Shown: positions 44,249 through 55,763, counted from the stretch's first letter. The stretch is DNA of 64,000 nt from Cheiracanthium punctorium (GCA_038373885.1 JAWZYV010012387.1:186001-250000); one strand, 5' to 3'. Notes: generated from the letters alone by a model not told the origin. Numbers and translations are program-made.

Positions 44249-44903
44249 ATATGTATATTATGTAGTATTGTAGCATTAATATACATTTTATTACAAAACT
44301 GTATTTTTACACAATCAGAAAACACTTTTTGTTTCAATGGTAATTTATGAATTTTTTTAAAATATGTGTTTTTTAAGTTTAAGAATTATGCGCTACTAAT
44401 AATTTATAATATGCAATTTTTTCATTTATTATTTTTCCTATACTTTTTTCTACTTAAGTAAGCCTATAGCTACATGTTACAGAAATTATTTCATCGTTTT
44501 CTACTTTTCAGAAAAATTATGAAAATTGCATACTTTTTCAGACTTCGATCTTCAAGTCGATACACTGTCGCCACACATAAATTAAGAAAATTATTTATTT
44601 ATTTATTTTTGCATTTCAGTTATCTACCATAGGCACAGCTTTTCCACTCTATAGCGTTTGAAAAACTAAAAAAAAAAGTTTTTCGGACCACCCTAATGGA
44701 CACACTGTATTTACACTTCCTCCTCATCTGAAGTAGTTAATTTTGAAATTTATTGAAAGCGATTGTTACTGTGACATTTCACTTCACTAGAATTCCTCTA
44801 CAAGCTATCATTTCTTTAAAGTTGATGATGCTAATGTATAAATCTGTTATTGTTGATCTTTCTCCTCTTGATTTATTGTTTTAAATACACTTTATTTTTT
44901 CAG

Positions 44904-44984
44904 ACCAAAAGTTTCATCCACGATTACAAATTCTTAGTGACTGGATTTGCTGGAGGGTTCCTTCTTGGTATTGCCATGTGCTGA
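44904..44984 (+). CDS. FUNDC1: FUNDC1 last coding exon
   Basis: Follows an excellent acceptor (TTTATTTTTTCAG to 44903) and encodes TKSFIHDYKFLVTGFAGGFL then LGIAMC and a TGA stop at 44982-44984. This is the third membrane span of the FUN14 fold, matching the GFxGGFLLGLA end of animal FUNDC1. The phase-0 join to the exon at 1185 gives an unbroken frame (HSFIDE-TKSFIH). The 81-nt exon ends the CDS. The 3' UTR continues to the poly(A) signal at 45081. The C-terminal residues MC differ from the vertebrate AS, an ordinary variation. Only the final 66 residues of FUNDC1 are encoded in the window. Confidence 0.92.
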   Translation, partial: TKSFIHDYKFLVTGFAGGFLLGIAMC

Positions 44985-45105
44985 TATTTCTGAGCTTTGC
45001 ATTTTAGTTCATTAACCATGTATGTTGTGCATTTATTTTGCTATATGTATGCATTACAACATATGAAATAACAATTAAACAATAAACTGATTTTAGTGAG
45101 TTATT
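44985..45105 (+). terminator. FUNDC1: FUNDC1 3' UTR and poly(A) signal
   Basis: AT-rich 3' UTR. AATAAA at 45081-45086 follows the stop by about 97 bases and is a good poly(A) signal. A GT-rich stretch follows (TTAGTGAGTTATTTTG). Confidence 0.7.
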
Positions 45106-45282
45106 TTGCAAACTTTGTATTTTTCCTCTTACATACATCATGATAATGTGGTAAATTCGATACTTTTGAGTAAGATAATACTTTCTATTATCAGATACAA
45201 AATATTTTAATTATAGCTTAATAAAAAGTTTATATATTTAAACTGTTATAAACTTTTTTTAATATTTAAAAAGGCATAATAC
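45106..45282. other. Short gap before the next gypsy copy
   Basis: AT-rich. Nothing recognised between the FUNDC1 3' end and the minus-strand LTR end at 45283. Confidence 0.5.
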
Positions 45283-47241
45283 TGTTGCAGAAAACTCTGC
45301 TGTTCCTAGGTTCGTCGCTCTAAAGTTCAGTGGTGTAGAAAGTTCTAGTACACCAGTAAGGATGGAACACAAACTTTATTGCTTCCAGAACTTCGTTAAA
45401 TAATCAGCTGTACAAAATTCACAGGCACTAACTGCCAGTAGCTCGTTTATAACAGTCCACTCCAGGGTTGGGTTTTTGACGTCAAAACTGGTTTTTGACA
45501 TGACAAGCGTCAAAAACAGGTAAAAACTGTCAAAAACTAATCCATAAAAGAAAGAGAACAATATGTAAACTAATTATGCAGTATATTTTCACTTTAAATT
45601 ATATTGAAAAATAATTATTATATTAAAAAATGACAGTTATTTCTCAACAAATGACAATTATTGGGCTCATTAATAATTGCCTATAGTGTGCATTTCTTTG
45701 TATAAATAAATAAATACCATTTATAGGATAAAAATTTTTAATTTATTTAGTAGTATATAAACATATAATTTGGAGGGAAAGTTAATATATAAATAATGTT
45801 CAGCAGTCTTTCAAAATTTTAAAACTGAAGTATGGCTAAACATTTCCTGTAGAAGCAAATATTAAACTTATTTTGATTTAGTCTAAATACCTAAATTGAA
45901 AGGGTTTTAAGAAAAAACAAATAACATAATAATTTCAGTCATTTAAATAAAATGAAATAAAGATAAACACCTTTAATTATCAGTATACTAAAGTTTCCCA
46001 TTCAAAATAGAACCCCATTCAATATAGATTACCAATTTATTGAATGTAACCAATGTATTAAATGTAATGCAGCATTGAAATTTATCACAAAATGGTATTT
46101 TACATGTGGGAAATTTACAAGCCATGGAAGATTTTAAGGACAGTCCTAATTTTTTATGCAGATAGATAATTTAGAATTTTAATGTCATAACAGCAAGAAT
46201 AATGTTTTGAACATATTAGATATGTAATACAATTACTTTTCCACTCTCTTTTCTGTTTCTAGACAACATGCTTGATAAAAAAATGTATAAAAGATGTTTA
46301 CAATATTTCTTAAAAGTTAAAATTATAATATTTCACAATGTGTGCAATTTGGAAGAAATCAATTAGTATTTTTACTACAGTCAATATTTGTAGTAGATTA
46401 ATATCAATAATCAATAACAATCAATCAATATTTGTAATTGTATTAAAATAAATTATTTTATGTAATTTGCATATATTTTAAAATGCAATATTTAAGGTTT
46501 TTGACATAGGGTTTTTGACGTGACAGTTTAAACCATGGTTAAAACCGTCAAAAACTTGCCAATCCTGGTCCACTCAGTACCGAAGCTTTCATAAATGCTG
46601 TAATTCTCGCACAAAATAAAACACTTCCACAGGCAAAATTCAGTGGAAATATGCCAGGGATAGCATACACAATCCCTTAAGACACAGCAATAAAGAATTT
46701 ACACAGCACTTTAAAAAAGCTTTGAAAAACAAGCGGAAGCACCGCTTCTGTAGCGTCAATACACAGCAAACTCTCTCTACGAGAGCTCAACTCACACTGA
46801 ACTAGGGCCTCTGACAGCTTATATTTATGGTGACGCTGAAGCTACAAGAAGAGTCTATTTCTCGAAGATTCCACATAAAGCAGAAATTTTGATTACGTCA
46901 TACAAGAGAAATTATTAGGCTATTATGTGATTTTAATGCTGAAAAATCAAGTTTACGAGCCCCATAGGGAAAATCGTGCCAAATGACCAAAATGTTGCCA
47001 CGCTTGGCGACTTTTGGTGAAAAAAATAAGTCCCCAAAAGTGAAGTTACCAAATGCCTATGACCAATATTTCTCGAGATTTCTAGAACCGCCATAGGAAA
47101 ACAATGAGGAAGCCGAAACCTCCATATCTCCGGTTCTAGTTGACCGATTTTGATGCAACAAAAAGCAAAATTTAACTATTTGATGCATAGGATTCGAATT
47201 TTAAACCCCAGGACAGCAGGTTGCCCCGAAAATTCGTAACA
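45283..47241 (-). repeat. Gypsy LTR split by a hAT element
   Basis: Minus-strand LTR from 47241 (TGTTACGAATTTTCGGGGCA) to 45283 (AGTTTTCTGCAACA). Without the 1,105-bp insertion and its duplication it is about 846 bp, close to the 913-bp LTR at 43336. Confidence 0.83.
45463..46567. mobile_element. 1.1-kb hAT element inside the LTR
   Basis: Termini CAGGGTTGGGTTTTTGACG and the complement of CAGGATTGGCAAGTTTTTGA; perfect 8-bp duplication GTCCACTC at 45455-45462 and 46568-46575. Subterminal GTCAAAAAC repeats at both ends. AT-rich inside with no recognised transposase. Confidence 0.93.
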
Positions 47242-47751
47242 TTGCCCCCTTCCCAAGGACTACATGTCACAGACTATATAATCCCCAGTTAGGAGGTCAC
47301 ACAAGTATCTATAGTGTATAACACTTAACAAGTTCTTAACAACATAATTTAAGCAAGTATTCAATAAACACAATAAGCAAATACACACTAATCAATAAAT
47401 AATCAACATAATAAATAATTACACACTAATAAGTAATTCAACAAATACACATTAATACAAATATGTACACTAAACATGGCATAAGTACTGAGTAAAAGAG
47501 AGTCGAAGAAAGGGAAAGAGAAGACAAAGAAAGGAGGAATTATGCTATAATGACCATGGTCTAATATTCAAATAACTAATTACAACCACAGTAAATGGCT
47601 AGCCGATCGTAATGAATGACTCTTTGTTTTGAGTTAGGTGAATACGAACCCATACGATGACATAATTCAGTCTGTTTACGGCTGTGTAAGGACCATCCCA
47701 CGGCGATTGCAGCTTGGGAAACAGGCCTTTCCGTTGAGTAGAATTCCATAG

Positions 47752-48570
47752 TCAAACTTCGTCACCTACGTTGAACTCGTGTCCCGTAGCTTTCGTGTCG
47801 TAGCGATTCTTCATCCTCTCCGTGTTCAGGTTGATCCGCTCCCGAGCAAAATGATGCACGTCTTCAAACCGTACCCGAAGATTTTCCACGTACTCTTCTG
47901 GCGATGAAGGCGCATCTGGAGGGCGGCCGACCACTAGTTCGGCGGGAAGACGAAGATCTCTTCCGAACAGCATCTGGGAAGGTGTCAAGCCGGTAGTCTC
48001 GTGGACAGCACTCCTATAGGCCAGCAGAAAGAGGGGGAGTTTCTTGTCCCAGTCCTCTTGATTCCTAGATACCAGGAGCGAGAGGTCGTTTAAAATTGTA
48101 CGATTGAACCTCTCCACCATGCCGTCGGATTGTGGGTGTAAAAGCGTAGTCTGGGTTTTGCAATTCCGAGAAGTTAGTCCTTTAAAAACTGCAGTGGTAA
48201 AGTTCGTTCCTTGGTCAGAATGAAGTTGCAGAGGGATTCCATACCTGGAAATCCATTATTTGACTAGTACCTCTGCTACGGTTGTAGCTTCTTGATCGGG
48301 AATAGGATATGCTTCGGGCCATTTAGAGAAATAATCTATGACAACTAGGATGTACTTGTTGCCACCCGAAGTGTGCAGAAGAGGCCCCAAGATGTTGAAG
48401 GCAATTCTTTCAAAAGGCGCTACTACATTATAATGATGTAGTTTTCCACGGCTACGTTTCTTCGGGCCTTTATGGGCCGCACAGGCATCGCAAGCTTGAC
48501 ACCACTTTTCGACATCGTCTTGAGCCCAAGCCCAGTAGAAGCGCTCGCAAACTTTCTGCAGGTTCTTCAT
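47752..48570 (-). pseudogene. Gypsy integrase, minus copy 2
   Basis: Catalytic core residues: FNILGPLLHTSGG (first Asp changed to Asn), VVIDYFSKWPEAYPIPDQEA (48256-48380), then after a frameshift DGMVERFNRTILNDLSLLVS (Glu; about 48070-48126). The C-terminal part ends GHEFNVGDEV (47752). H2C2 residues CQACDACAAHKG at about 48480. The end is lost to a stop near 47752. Compared with the plus copy it is slightly more degraded. Confidence 0.87.
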
Positions 48571-48599
48571 TATGCCAAAATGGCCCCAGTAAGACCATT

Positions 48600-49335
48600 A
48601 TGGAGCTCTTCTAGAACCTTCGGAATTCTCGAACGAGGGAGTACTAAGTGTCATCGCAGCATCTAGGCATCGTCAGATTCTCATTTACAATACAGGATTC
48701 CATTTCTCAGGCGAAGGAATTCTCATAAAGTCCAGTATTGTTTCGTTGCTGGACTACATGACGATATTTCTAGCCGACTGGGCTTATGGCTGGATTTTTC
48801 CAGTAACTCCACAATAGGTTTAATGTCACTATCAGCTAACTGGCCTGCCCGGATTTGTTCGTCACTCCAGGGATCTTGGGATGGTGCTGATGGTAATTTT
48901 TCTCCCCCCTGGAGCAATAGCGACAACTTTTTATGCAGAGAGTTCTCGACAAAGCATCTGCGTTTCCATGATATGCTCCTTTCCAATGACGTATTTCTAT
49001 GTTATATTCTTGTAATCTGTGTATCCACATGGCTATCTGGCCCTCCGGATTCTTGAAGCTTAAAAGCCAGGTTAAAGAGGCATGGTCTGTTCGGATCAGG
49101 AACTTACGGCGTACAGATAATGATGGAAATGTTCTATGGCCTTGACGATAGCAAGAAGTTCCTTCCTCGTAACACAATAGTTACATTCTGCCTTCGAAAG
49201 GCATTTGCTCCAGTAAGCAATGACATGTTCTTGGCCATCTATCTCCCGGGAGAAAACGGCTCCAACACTCTCTTTACTTGCATCTGTGTCCAGGATAAAT
49301 GGCTCGTCAGGGTGAGGATACAACAGGATCGTTGA
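48600..49335 (-). pseudogene. Gypsy RNase H and RNase H-integrase linker, minus copy 2
   Basis: From 49323 down: MYPHPDEPFILDTDASKESV, AYWSKCLSKAECNYCVTRKE, then after a frameshift FLIRTDHASLTWLLSFKNPE and HGNADALSRT, and the linker DPWSDEQIRAGQLADSDIKP (about 48840-48880). Catalytic Asp, Glu and Asp are all present. Two or three frameshifts break the frame. Confidence 0.85.
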
Positions 49336-50193
49336 AGATTAGGGCCGTCTTGAGTTCGTTGAACGCATTCTCACATTCTGCAGTCCATAGAAATTTTTGT
49401 CCAGTCTCTGTCAATTTGTGAAGTGGTCTTGCAATTTGAGAAAAACCCTTCACGAATTTTTGATATTAAATACACAGTCCGAGGAAACTTCGTAAGTCAT
49501 GGATATTCTCAGTGGTGAGAAAAACTACTTTTTTTTTGTAGCGAACTACAACTACAGCTACTTTTCGAAAAATGTAGTTAACTACAACTACTTTTTGACA
49601 AATGTAGTTAGCTACCAGTGGTGGGAAAAACTACTTTTTTTTTGTAGCGAACTACAACTACAACTACTTTTTGACAAATGTAGTTAGCTACACTACTTTT
49701 GAAATGTAGTCGCTACTTTTTCGAGACAAAGTTTTCTAACAGATTCAATTTGCATTACATTCATATTTAAGGATATTTATATCGTAATTAGAGAAAACTA
49801 TTGATATCTTAATTAGAAAAAACTATTGCACTAATAAACAACACCAGGGGAATATTTGAGGAGAGCGGCGGACCCCCTTAAGAAATGTAAAGCAATTATT
49901 AAAAAGGACCTATTTTGAAACATTTCTTTTAACTTTAGAACAATTAACTTTAAAATACCGAATCGTCCCCCTCCCCTCGAAATGAAAGCCTATATATACG
50001 CTACTGACAACTACTGCTAATTATTGAAGTATTGTTGAAAATAATTAAGTTTTAATACCTCTATGATAAAAATAAATTGGGAAAGTGAGCTCTGAAAGCA
50101 TGAGAAAAATCATGAGAACCAAAAAAGTTTTAAAAAATTGGATGTCTGAACGGGAAACTCGTTAAACTCGGTCAAAACCCGTTTAACTGAGAG

Positions 50194-50195
<2 letters not shown>

Positions 50196-50236
<41 letters not shown>
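50196..50236. repeat. Poly-T run, about 41 bp
   Basis: Uninterrupted T-run inside element Y. Its length is likely to vary among individuals and assemblies. Confidence 0.9.
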
Positions 50237-50240
<4 letters not shown>

Positions 50241-51189
50241 ACGTTTCTACCTTAATTTAAAAAAAAATATTTTATCCACTTAATTGCATCTGCAAAATAC
50301 ATACCTTATTTCTAATATAAATAGCATTAAAAATATATATAAATACAGCAGGGTGATTACATACTTTACAAGGTGATTGCATACTTTTTTGTGCCTTTTT
50401 TTCTACATGAAAGCGAACAAGTTAAATATGGGTTCTTTGAAAGCAAAGAATATAAATGTACCCAGACGGTGCATTCAAACACCCCCGTTCTCGGAAGCAA
50501 CATTGGTCATTGCAGGGGAGTCTCCTCCGTCGGATGATGGGGGACAGATAAAACACGGGTTTAATATTGGGTTAAACAATCTAACAATACGTATCATTTT
50601 TAAATTTAAGTTTTCTGAGGAAGAGACGTTCGGCTCTTTCAGCCTTGGACTAAACAATGCTATGCTCTCCCTGATTAACATCCAAGTGATGTTGAGAGGG
50701 CTTTTCTTTTTGGTGGCGTTATTGCACCGTTTCCTTATATTTGAATGTTTTCTGTTTTCCCAGCATAAAAATAAAACATTTTTAAATAATTCTAAAAGTG
50801 AATTAAAAATTACCCATGTATTTATACTCATTTAGAACAAGACTATGCATTTAAAATTGATTTTAATATTTTTTTTTTAATTCATTTATATTATTAGCGT
50901 ATGTGTGCGCCAAGTTCCGCCTGCCAGAAAATTTTCTTTTCTTCATCATAATATTTAAAATTTAAAAAATGCTAACTAATGGATATTTTATGATAAGTAC
51001 ATATGGCCAAAAGTTTTCAAAAACGCCTTTAATTTCTATTTTATTGATCTAGTCTTAGCAACCATTATCATTGAGTTAGAAGATCGGAAAATAAGTCTCG
51101 AACCCTTTTTATTATTACAAAATTTAGATATGATAAAGGAAATTTAGCGTAATAAAAATCATTATTGCAGCATATATAAATTTAATATA

Positions 51190-52674
51190 CACTCATGTCC
51201 ATAAATTAAGGATAATGAAGTTCAGGCAAAGAAAGAGAAAGAAGCAAAACAAATCTGACTTATTTGTAAAGTCTATTTATTAAACAAAAAGTAAAGAGCA
51301 AAAAAGATGCTATATGTTTGACATAATTAATAAAAATTGCAAGTTTTACTCCCTTGACCAAATTTCAAAAAAGAACCTATTTACAAAAAACAGTATAACA
51401 TGGTTAGTAGGATGGTTAATACGGAGTATCTCTCCCGGACGATGCAATACAGGCCTGACAACGCCTAGGCATGCTGAGTATCAAATGATCAATCTGATCT
51501 TGGGGAATATTACACCACTCATCAAGCAATGCACTCCGAAGTTCCGGTAAACAGGTGGGAGGGGGTTGACGGGCTGCAATTCGTCGGCCAAGCATATCCC
51601 ACACATGCTCTATTGGATTCAAGTCCGGTGAGTATGCTGGCCAATGCATACGGGTGATATCCTCCGATTGAAGGAATTCGTCTACAATGTTTGCACGGTG
51701 AGGACGGGCGTTGTCATCCATAAACACAAATTCAGCACCCATGGCGCCCCGAAACAAACGTACATGTTGTTCCAGAATGACATCCCGATAGATGTGGCCT
51801 GTCATCGTTACACTCTGAACATGCAGGTCAGTTCTGGAACACAGAATAATTCCTCCCCAAACGAGCCATCCTGCACCACCGTAACGGTGTCTTTCAATGG
51901 TGTTCTCTTGGTGGTAACGGGTATCTGGCACTCTCCAGATGAATGTCCGGCGAGAATCAGACTCCAAACTAAACCTGGACTCGTCGGAAAACATCACACA
52001 AGACCACTGTTGCGGGGTCCACAATGCATGCTCGGCGACAGTGAGTTGCGGTAAGTGGAACACATCTGACAGGCCTACAAGCATATAGACCAATGTGCCC
52101 TAAGCGTCTGTACACGGTCTGCCTTGAAACTGTCGTACCGGTAGCTGAAGAGAGCTGACGAGACATGTCTGATTCTGTACTCCGTCTGTTTCTTTTGGCA
52201 GTAACTGCCAAATAGTGGTCCTCATTCGGCGTTGTAACTCGGGGGCGACCTGTGCCGTAACGTCTACTCACATTACCATCATCTTGGAATCGTTGCCAAA
52301 GCCTGGAGATGACACTCTGGGCGATTCCAAGTTCCTCGGATACTTCCAGCTGGGTACGTCCACATTCCAGTCGTCCGATAATTCTGCCACGTAAAACATC
52401 ATCCAAATGCCTCCTTTGTGCCATAACTATGCGGTTTTTGCACTGAAAGGCTTTCACAGTGCTTGTGAACAATTTTACTTCTTTGCCACCATTCCTTATA
52501 TACCCCTCTCTCACACTCTCGTCATTGTGACGTACCATCCACGCCATCTGGTGGTTTCCTGTAATTTGCATATTCTTCTTCAAGATGTGTGTGATCATTC
52601 CACAGGTAAAATTTTTATTTTAGAGATCAATTTCTGCGTGATTCTGAATTATCCTTAATTTATGGACATGAGTG
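51190..52674 (-). mobile_element. Tc1-like transposon with perfect TIRs
   Basis: Terminal inverted repeats beginning CACTCATGTCCATAAATTAA match over 27 bp. TA flanks both ends (51188-51189, 52675-52676). The related element at 60271 shows the empty site (about 61310), which proves the insertion. One transposase gene on the minus strand has one frameshift. Confidence 0.95.
51416..52424 (-). pseudogene. Tc1-like DD34E transposase, one frameshift
   Basis: Starts at MAQRRHLDDVLRGRIIGRLE (52424) with the two N-terminal HTH domains (GIAQSVISRLWQRFQDDG and TVSRQTVYRRLGHIGL), then loses frame near 52040 between HCRRA and EHALWTPQQW. It resumes with SDESRFSLESDSRRTF, MDDNARPHRANIVDEF and SPDLNPIEHVWDMLGRRIAA. 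I count 34 residues between the second D and the E. Ends ASSGRDTPY at 51416. About 336 residues in all, the usual length. One small deletion is the only clear defect, so this is the most nearly intact transposase here. Confidence 0.93.
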
Positions 52675-53793
52675 TACAATAAATCGAGAGATTTGCGAGG
52701 CCTCTATTTTTCAGGGGCTCCGGGCTATTGCCCGCACGTCCGTGTGACAATGAGACTCTGAAAATACTATGTTAAAATGCTTGGTATGGCTTAGTAAAGG
52801 GGGCCCCAAAGCAGTTTCGCACCCAAAATTTTAGTTTAGGAGGGGCTAAGACTTACAAATATTGATGAACTTGGTTATAGTGACCTCGATTATAATAGTA
52901 ATTCCCTTATAACGTCAAAATATTCTGTATCACACGCCCATAGAACATAAGGCCACTATCAGCGTAACTCGTTATAGAGTCATAAATAATTACCTGACTT
53001 TTTCACTGACGTTGTAATAGAGTTTAACTGTATTTCATACACTGACTGTAAGTATTTACTTAAAAACCAACGTCTCTTTTTTCTTTGGTAAAAAATATTT
53101 TAGAAATAATTAAGATAATTTTTAATAATAAAATGTTTTAATTCATTAATGACATTTTTCAATTTTTAAAGGTTTTCAGATCTAACTCTCCAGTTTTAGG
53201 GGGCTTTAGCCCCCATAACCCCTCCATGGGTGCGCGTTTGCCTGGAAGTAACCCTGTACCCCGAGGCCCCATCTAAATATGATCAGCTTTGGATTCTCTT
53301 TCTTTCTTTTTTTGTCCTCTTTATGGCAGATTGGTGATTCTACAAATATTACTGAGAATGATAAAAAGAAAAAAGATGTACAAGATCAGGTTTCAGGCAG
53401 GCAAAACAACCCCCCGTGCGTGAGGTGTGTGCCCCCATAGAATCCCAGGGGGCACGGAGCAACCACACATAGATACCCTGGGGGGGATTGGGTGTTCTTT
53501 CAAGCATCAGTTCCAGTTCTATGCTTGGTGTCATAAGAAAGAGAAATTGCACCACTTGATCAATCACCGGAAATGATGACGATGCAAAAGTAGCTTCCAA
53601 AACGCGCTACAAACTACTAATTTTTTGTAGCGTGCTACACTACAAACTACTTTTTAAAAAAAATAGCGCGCTACACTACAAACTACTAAAAAAAGTAACG
53701 ACTACTGTAGTTTCGCTACTTGTAGCGCGCTACTCCCCATCCCTGTTAGCTACACTACTTTTGAAATGTATTCGCTACTTTTAGGAGACAAAT

Positions 53794-54030
53794 GCCTCAC
53801 CATGGCACAGTGGTTATATCACTGAAAATGGTAGACGACCGAAGTGTGATGGTCCCGGGTTCGGGTCCCATCGCGCGGTCGTCGATCTAACGGCCTGGAG
53901 TTTTGGTAGGTTTTCTCCAGATGTAACGTGAATACGCATTAGAGCCCCTTAGAAGCTCCTCCTACCAAGGCATCCCTCATCTTAGGCAGATACCCCTCGC
54001 GCAGGTTTGCCTTAATCACATACACACACA
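53794..54030 (+). mobile_element. tRNA-derived SINE with 14-bp duplication
   Basis: Box A TGGCACAGTGG at 53803-53813 and box B GGTTCGGGTCC at 53858-53868 resemble a tRNA gene. A unique body ends in a CATACACACACA-type tail. Flanked by TTTAGGAGACAAAT at 53780-53793 and 54031-54044. Inserted in element X. Same head type and tail as the SINE at 231-457. Confidence 0.88.
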
Positions 54031-54310
54031 TTTAGGAGACAAATTTTGCTAACAGATTCAGTTTGCATTACATTCATATTTAAGGATATTTATATCCTAA
54101 TTAGAGAAAACTATGGATATCTTAATTAGAAAAACTATTGCTCTAATAAACAACTACCAGGGGAGTATTTGAGGAGGGCGGCGGGTCTCCTCCGAAAATG
54201 TAAAGCAATTATTAAAAAGGAGCTATTTTGAAACATTTCTTTTAACTTTAGAACAATAAAGTTTAAAATACGGAATCGTCCCCCTCCCCTCGAAATGGAA
54301 GCCTATATCA

Positions 54311-55440
54311 TGTAGAACGGCAGTTTCTACGAGTGACGCAGCCAGCCCAACCAACCAACCGTAAAACTTCGCGGCACTTATATATACAGCTAACTTTTCT
54401 ATTTTCAAAAGTGTCTCATCTGGATCTCGGAATCCGCTCTAACGAATTTTTTACAATTAATATATGATTTTAATCGTTGCCAAATTCGATGAGTGACGTC
54501 GCCAGTTAAGCTAGGAAAACTCGTTTTTTTATTTAATCCAGTTAAAAGAGGGAACTATTTAACCCGCGTAAGGAAATACGGAAAATGATCTTGTTTCAAC
54601 GGCGGTAAACAAGGCAGGGAGTAGGAATACAGTGCTGTAAATCCGTGACAAGATTTGTACAAGTTACTTTATATCCTAAACCAGTTTGCTCGTAGACAGC
54701 TGGTGCGAAGCGCTTCCGCGTTCTGTCCAGAAAACTTAGGTTCTGTACCCGATGTAGCACTTTTGCGAGATGAGCTTTATGTTACTGTCGTTTTTGTTTT
54801 ATTTCATTTAAAAAAATAATAACAGATTATTATATACTTTACTTATTTTTTCTGTAATTTATTTTGCTATAATTAATAATTAAAAATAGTTAAGACTTTG
54901 AATTAAAAAAATAATTAATTTAAGTATTTTTTGGTAAAACTCCTTCCTAACTTTTTCTTTAAGTATTTCGTTTCCCTAGTATTTAATAGCTATTTCTAAT
55001 TAAATTCTTTATTTTTCTAATATTATTAATTCTATTTGGAAAATTCAATATGTAATTAATATTTCAATGAAATTTTTTTTTCTCGTCAGAAACCTCACAT
55101 AATTAATTAATAATAATTATTTAGTATTCAAAGGAAAACAAATAGTAGTTTTACATACTAACTAGTTTTAATAATAATTCTTTTACTCTTCATGTATATA
55201 TAAAATTTATTGAAATTATTGAATTATAATTTTAAAACCAATATTTTTTCCAAATCTTAGGTTTTTCTCACTTTTATTTTGTATTCCTTTAATTACCAGA
55301 TTTAAAATTTTGTTCAATACTTTTCAGATAGAAATTTGATTAATCTAAATTTATACATGCACTATATTTTGTATTAGACATTTGAAGGCCGGAGATGGCA
55401 TCTAAAACAAGATGTTGTGTCCACCCGAGCCGAGTTGATA
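54311..55440. other. AT-rich stretch, little recognised
   Basis: Contains AACCAACCAACC (54346) and long AT-rich tracts. May include the unrecognised right part of element X. No gene seen. Confidence 0.45.
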
Positions 55441-55763
55441 AGATACTGAAGATGGTAGATAACTGAAGTATAAATGTCCAGGGTTCTGGGGCACTAGCAC
55501 GATCTTCTCGGAAACCTTTCCGAAGCGGAAAAACAACCCTTTTCTCACTCATGACGTCACATTCCGAAAGGGCGTCAATTTGGTCTACCACGATGCTCTC
55601 GGGAACGTTCCGATATCGGAAACCCTGTCGGAAATTCCACTTTTTTTTCCCGGCACGGTAAACGCGAGTGAGAAGCTCTTTCCGCTTCGGATACAAGTCA
55701 GCGTGCGTGGTTATTTGTTCTGATGGTAGTTGTTTACATCAAAATAATGGCTCGGTTTTAATT

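Larger units (their letters stand above)
35828..44695. mobile_element. Long-TIR element enclosing a gypsy retrotransposon
   Basis: The left arm (35828 to about 36213) and right arm (about 44283-44695) are inverted copies of about 390-410 bp. Ends read TAGGGTGGGCCGAAAAAA and, on the complement, TAGGGTGGTCCGAAAAAC. Flanks GTGGACAC (35820-35827) and ATGGACAC (44696-44703) agree in 7 of 8 bases, a likely duplication. The superfamily is unknown. The gypsy copy and the Mutator-like element lie between the arms. Confidence 0.75.
1305..44903 (+). other. FUNDC1: FUNDC1 last intron, about 43.6 kb
   Basis: The donor GTAATT at 1305 and the acceptor TTTATTTTTTCAG ending at 44903 bound a phase-0 intron. 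It is filled with nested transposons in both orientations, listed separately. It contains two gypsy copies, an extra LTR, two Penelope dimers and many DNA transposons, several with their own promoters and poly(A) signals that the FUNDC1 transcript must ignore. Confidence 0.85.
45283..49501 (-). mobile_element. Ty3/gypsy retrotransposon, minus copy 2, truncated
   Basis: On the minus strand: RNase H (48836-49335), H2C2 and integrase (47752-48600), a non-coding tail, a polypurine tract (about 47242-47256) and a 3' LTR (45283-47241). RT, protease and gag are lost where the hAT element X begins at 49510. The LTR is enlarged by a hAT MITE (45463-46567). It lies about 180 bp downstream of the FUNDC1 poly(A) signal. 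Confidence 0.87.
49616..53745. mobile_element. hAT-like element Y, inserted into its own relative
   Basis: Left terminus CAGTGGTGGGAAAAACTAC; right terminus, on the complement, CAGGGATGGGGAGTAGCGCG. Perfect 8-bp duplication TTAGCTAC at 49608-49615 and 53746-53753. Subterminal GTAGCG/CTAC repeats at both ends. It contains a Tc1-like element (51190-52674); without it, about 2.6 kb. A related inverted copy lies at 60271. No hAT transposase was recognised in it. Confidence 0.85.
49510..54310. mobile_element. hAT-like element X (outer), interrupted
   Basis: Starts CAGTGGTGAGAAAAACTAC right at gypsy sequence (GATATTCT before it). It carries GTAGCGAACTACAACTAC subterminal repeats to 49615, is interrupted by a second copy of the same family (Y), and resumes at 53746 with GTTAGCTACACTACTTTTG. 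Sequence at 49680-49990 (inside Y) recurs at 53755-54310 (in X), as expected for two copies of one family. The right end of X was not found, so the element is truncated or extends into unrecognised sequence. Confidence 0.65.

Noticed and set aside
50377..50835. Overlapping ORFs of 118-152 codons on both strands
   Set aside because: Inside hAT element Y and not conserved as a frame in its relative Z; no hAT transposase motif.
53349..53600. 83-codon ORF with a similar ORF at 60380-60643
   Set aside because: Shared only because Y and Z are copies of one element; it overlaps subterminal sequence and shows no domain.
55340..55696. 118-codon minus-strand ORF
   Set aside because: Overlaps the promoter-like region of the Harbinger remnant, with no recognisable domain; kept only as possible chance coding.
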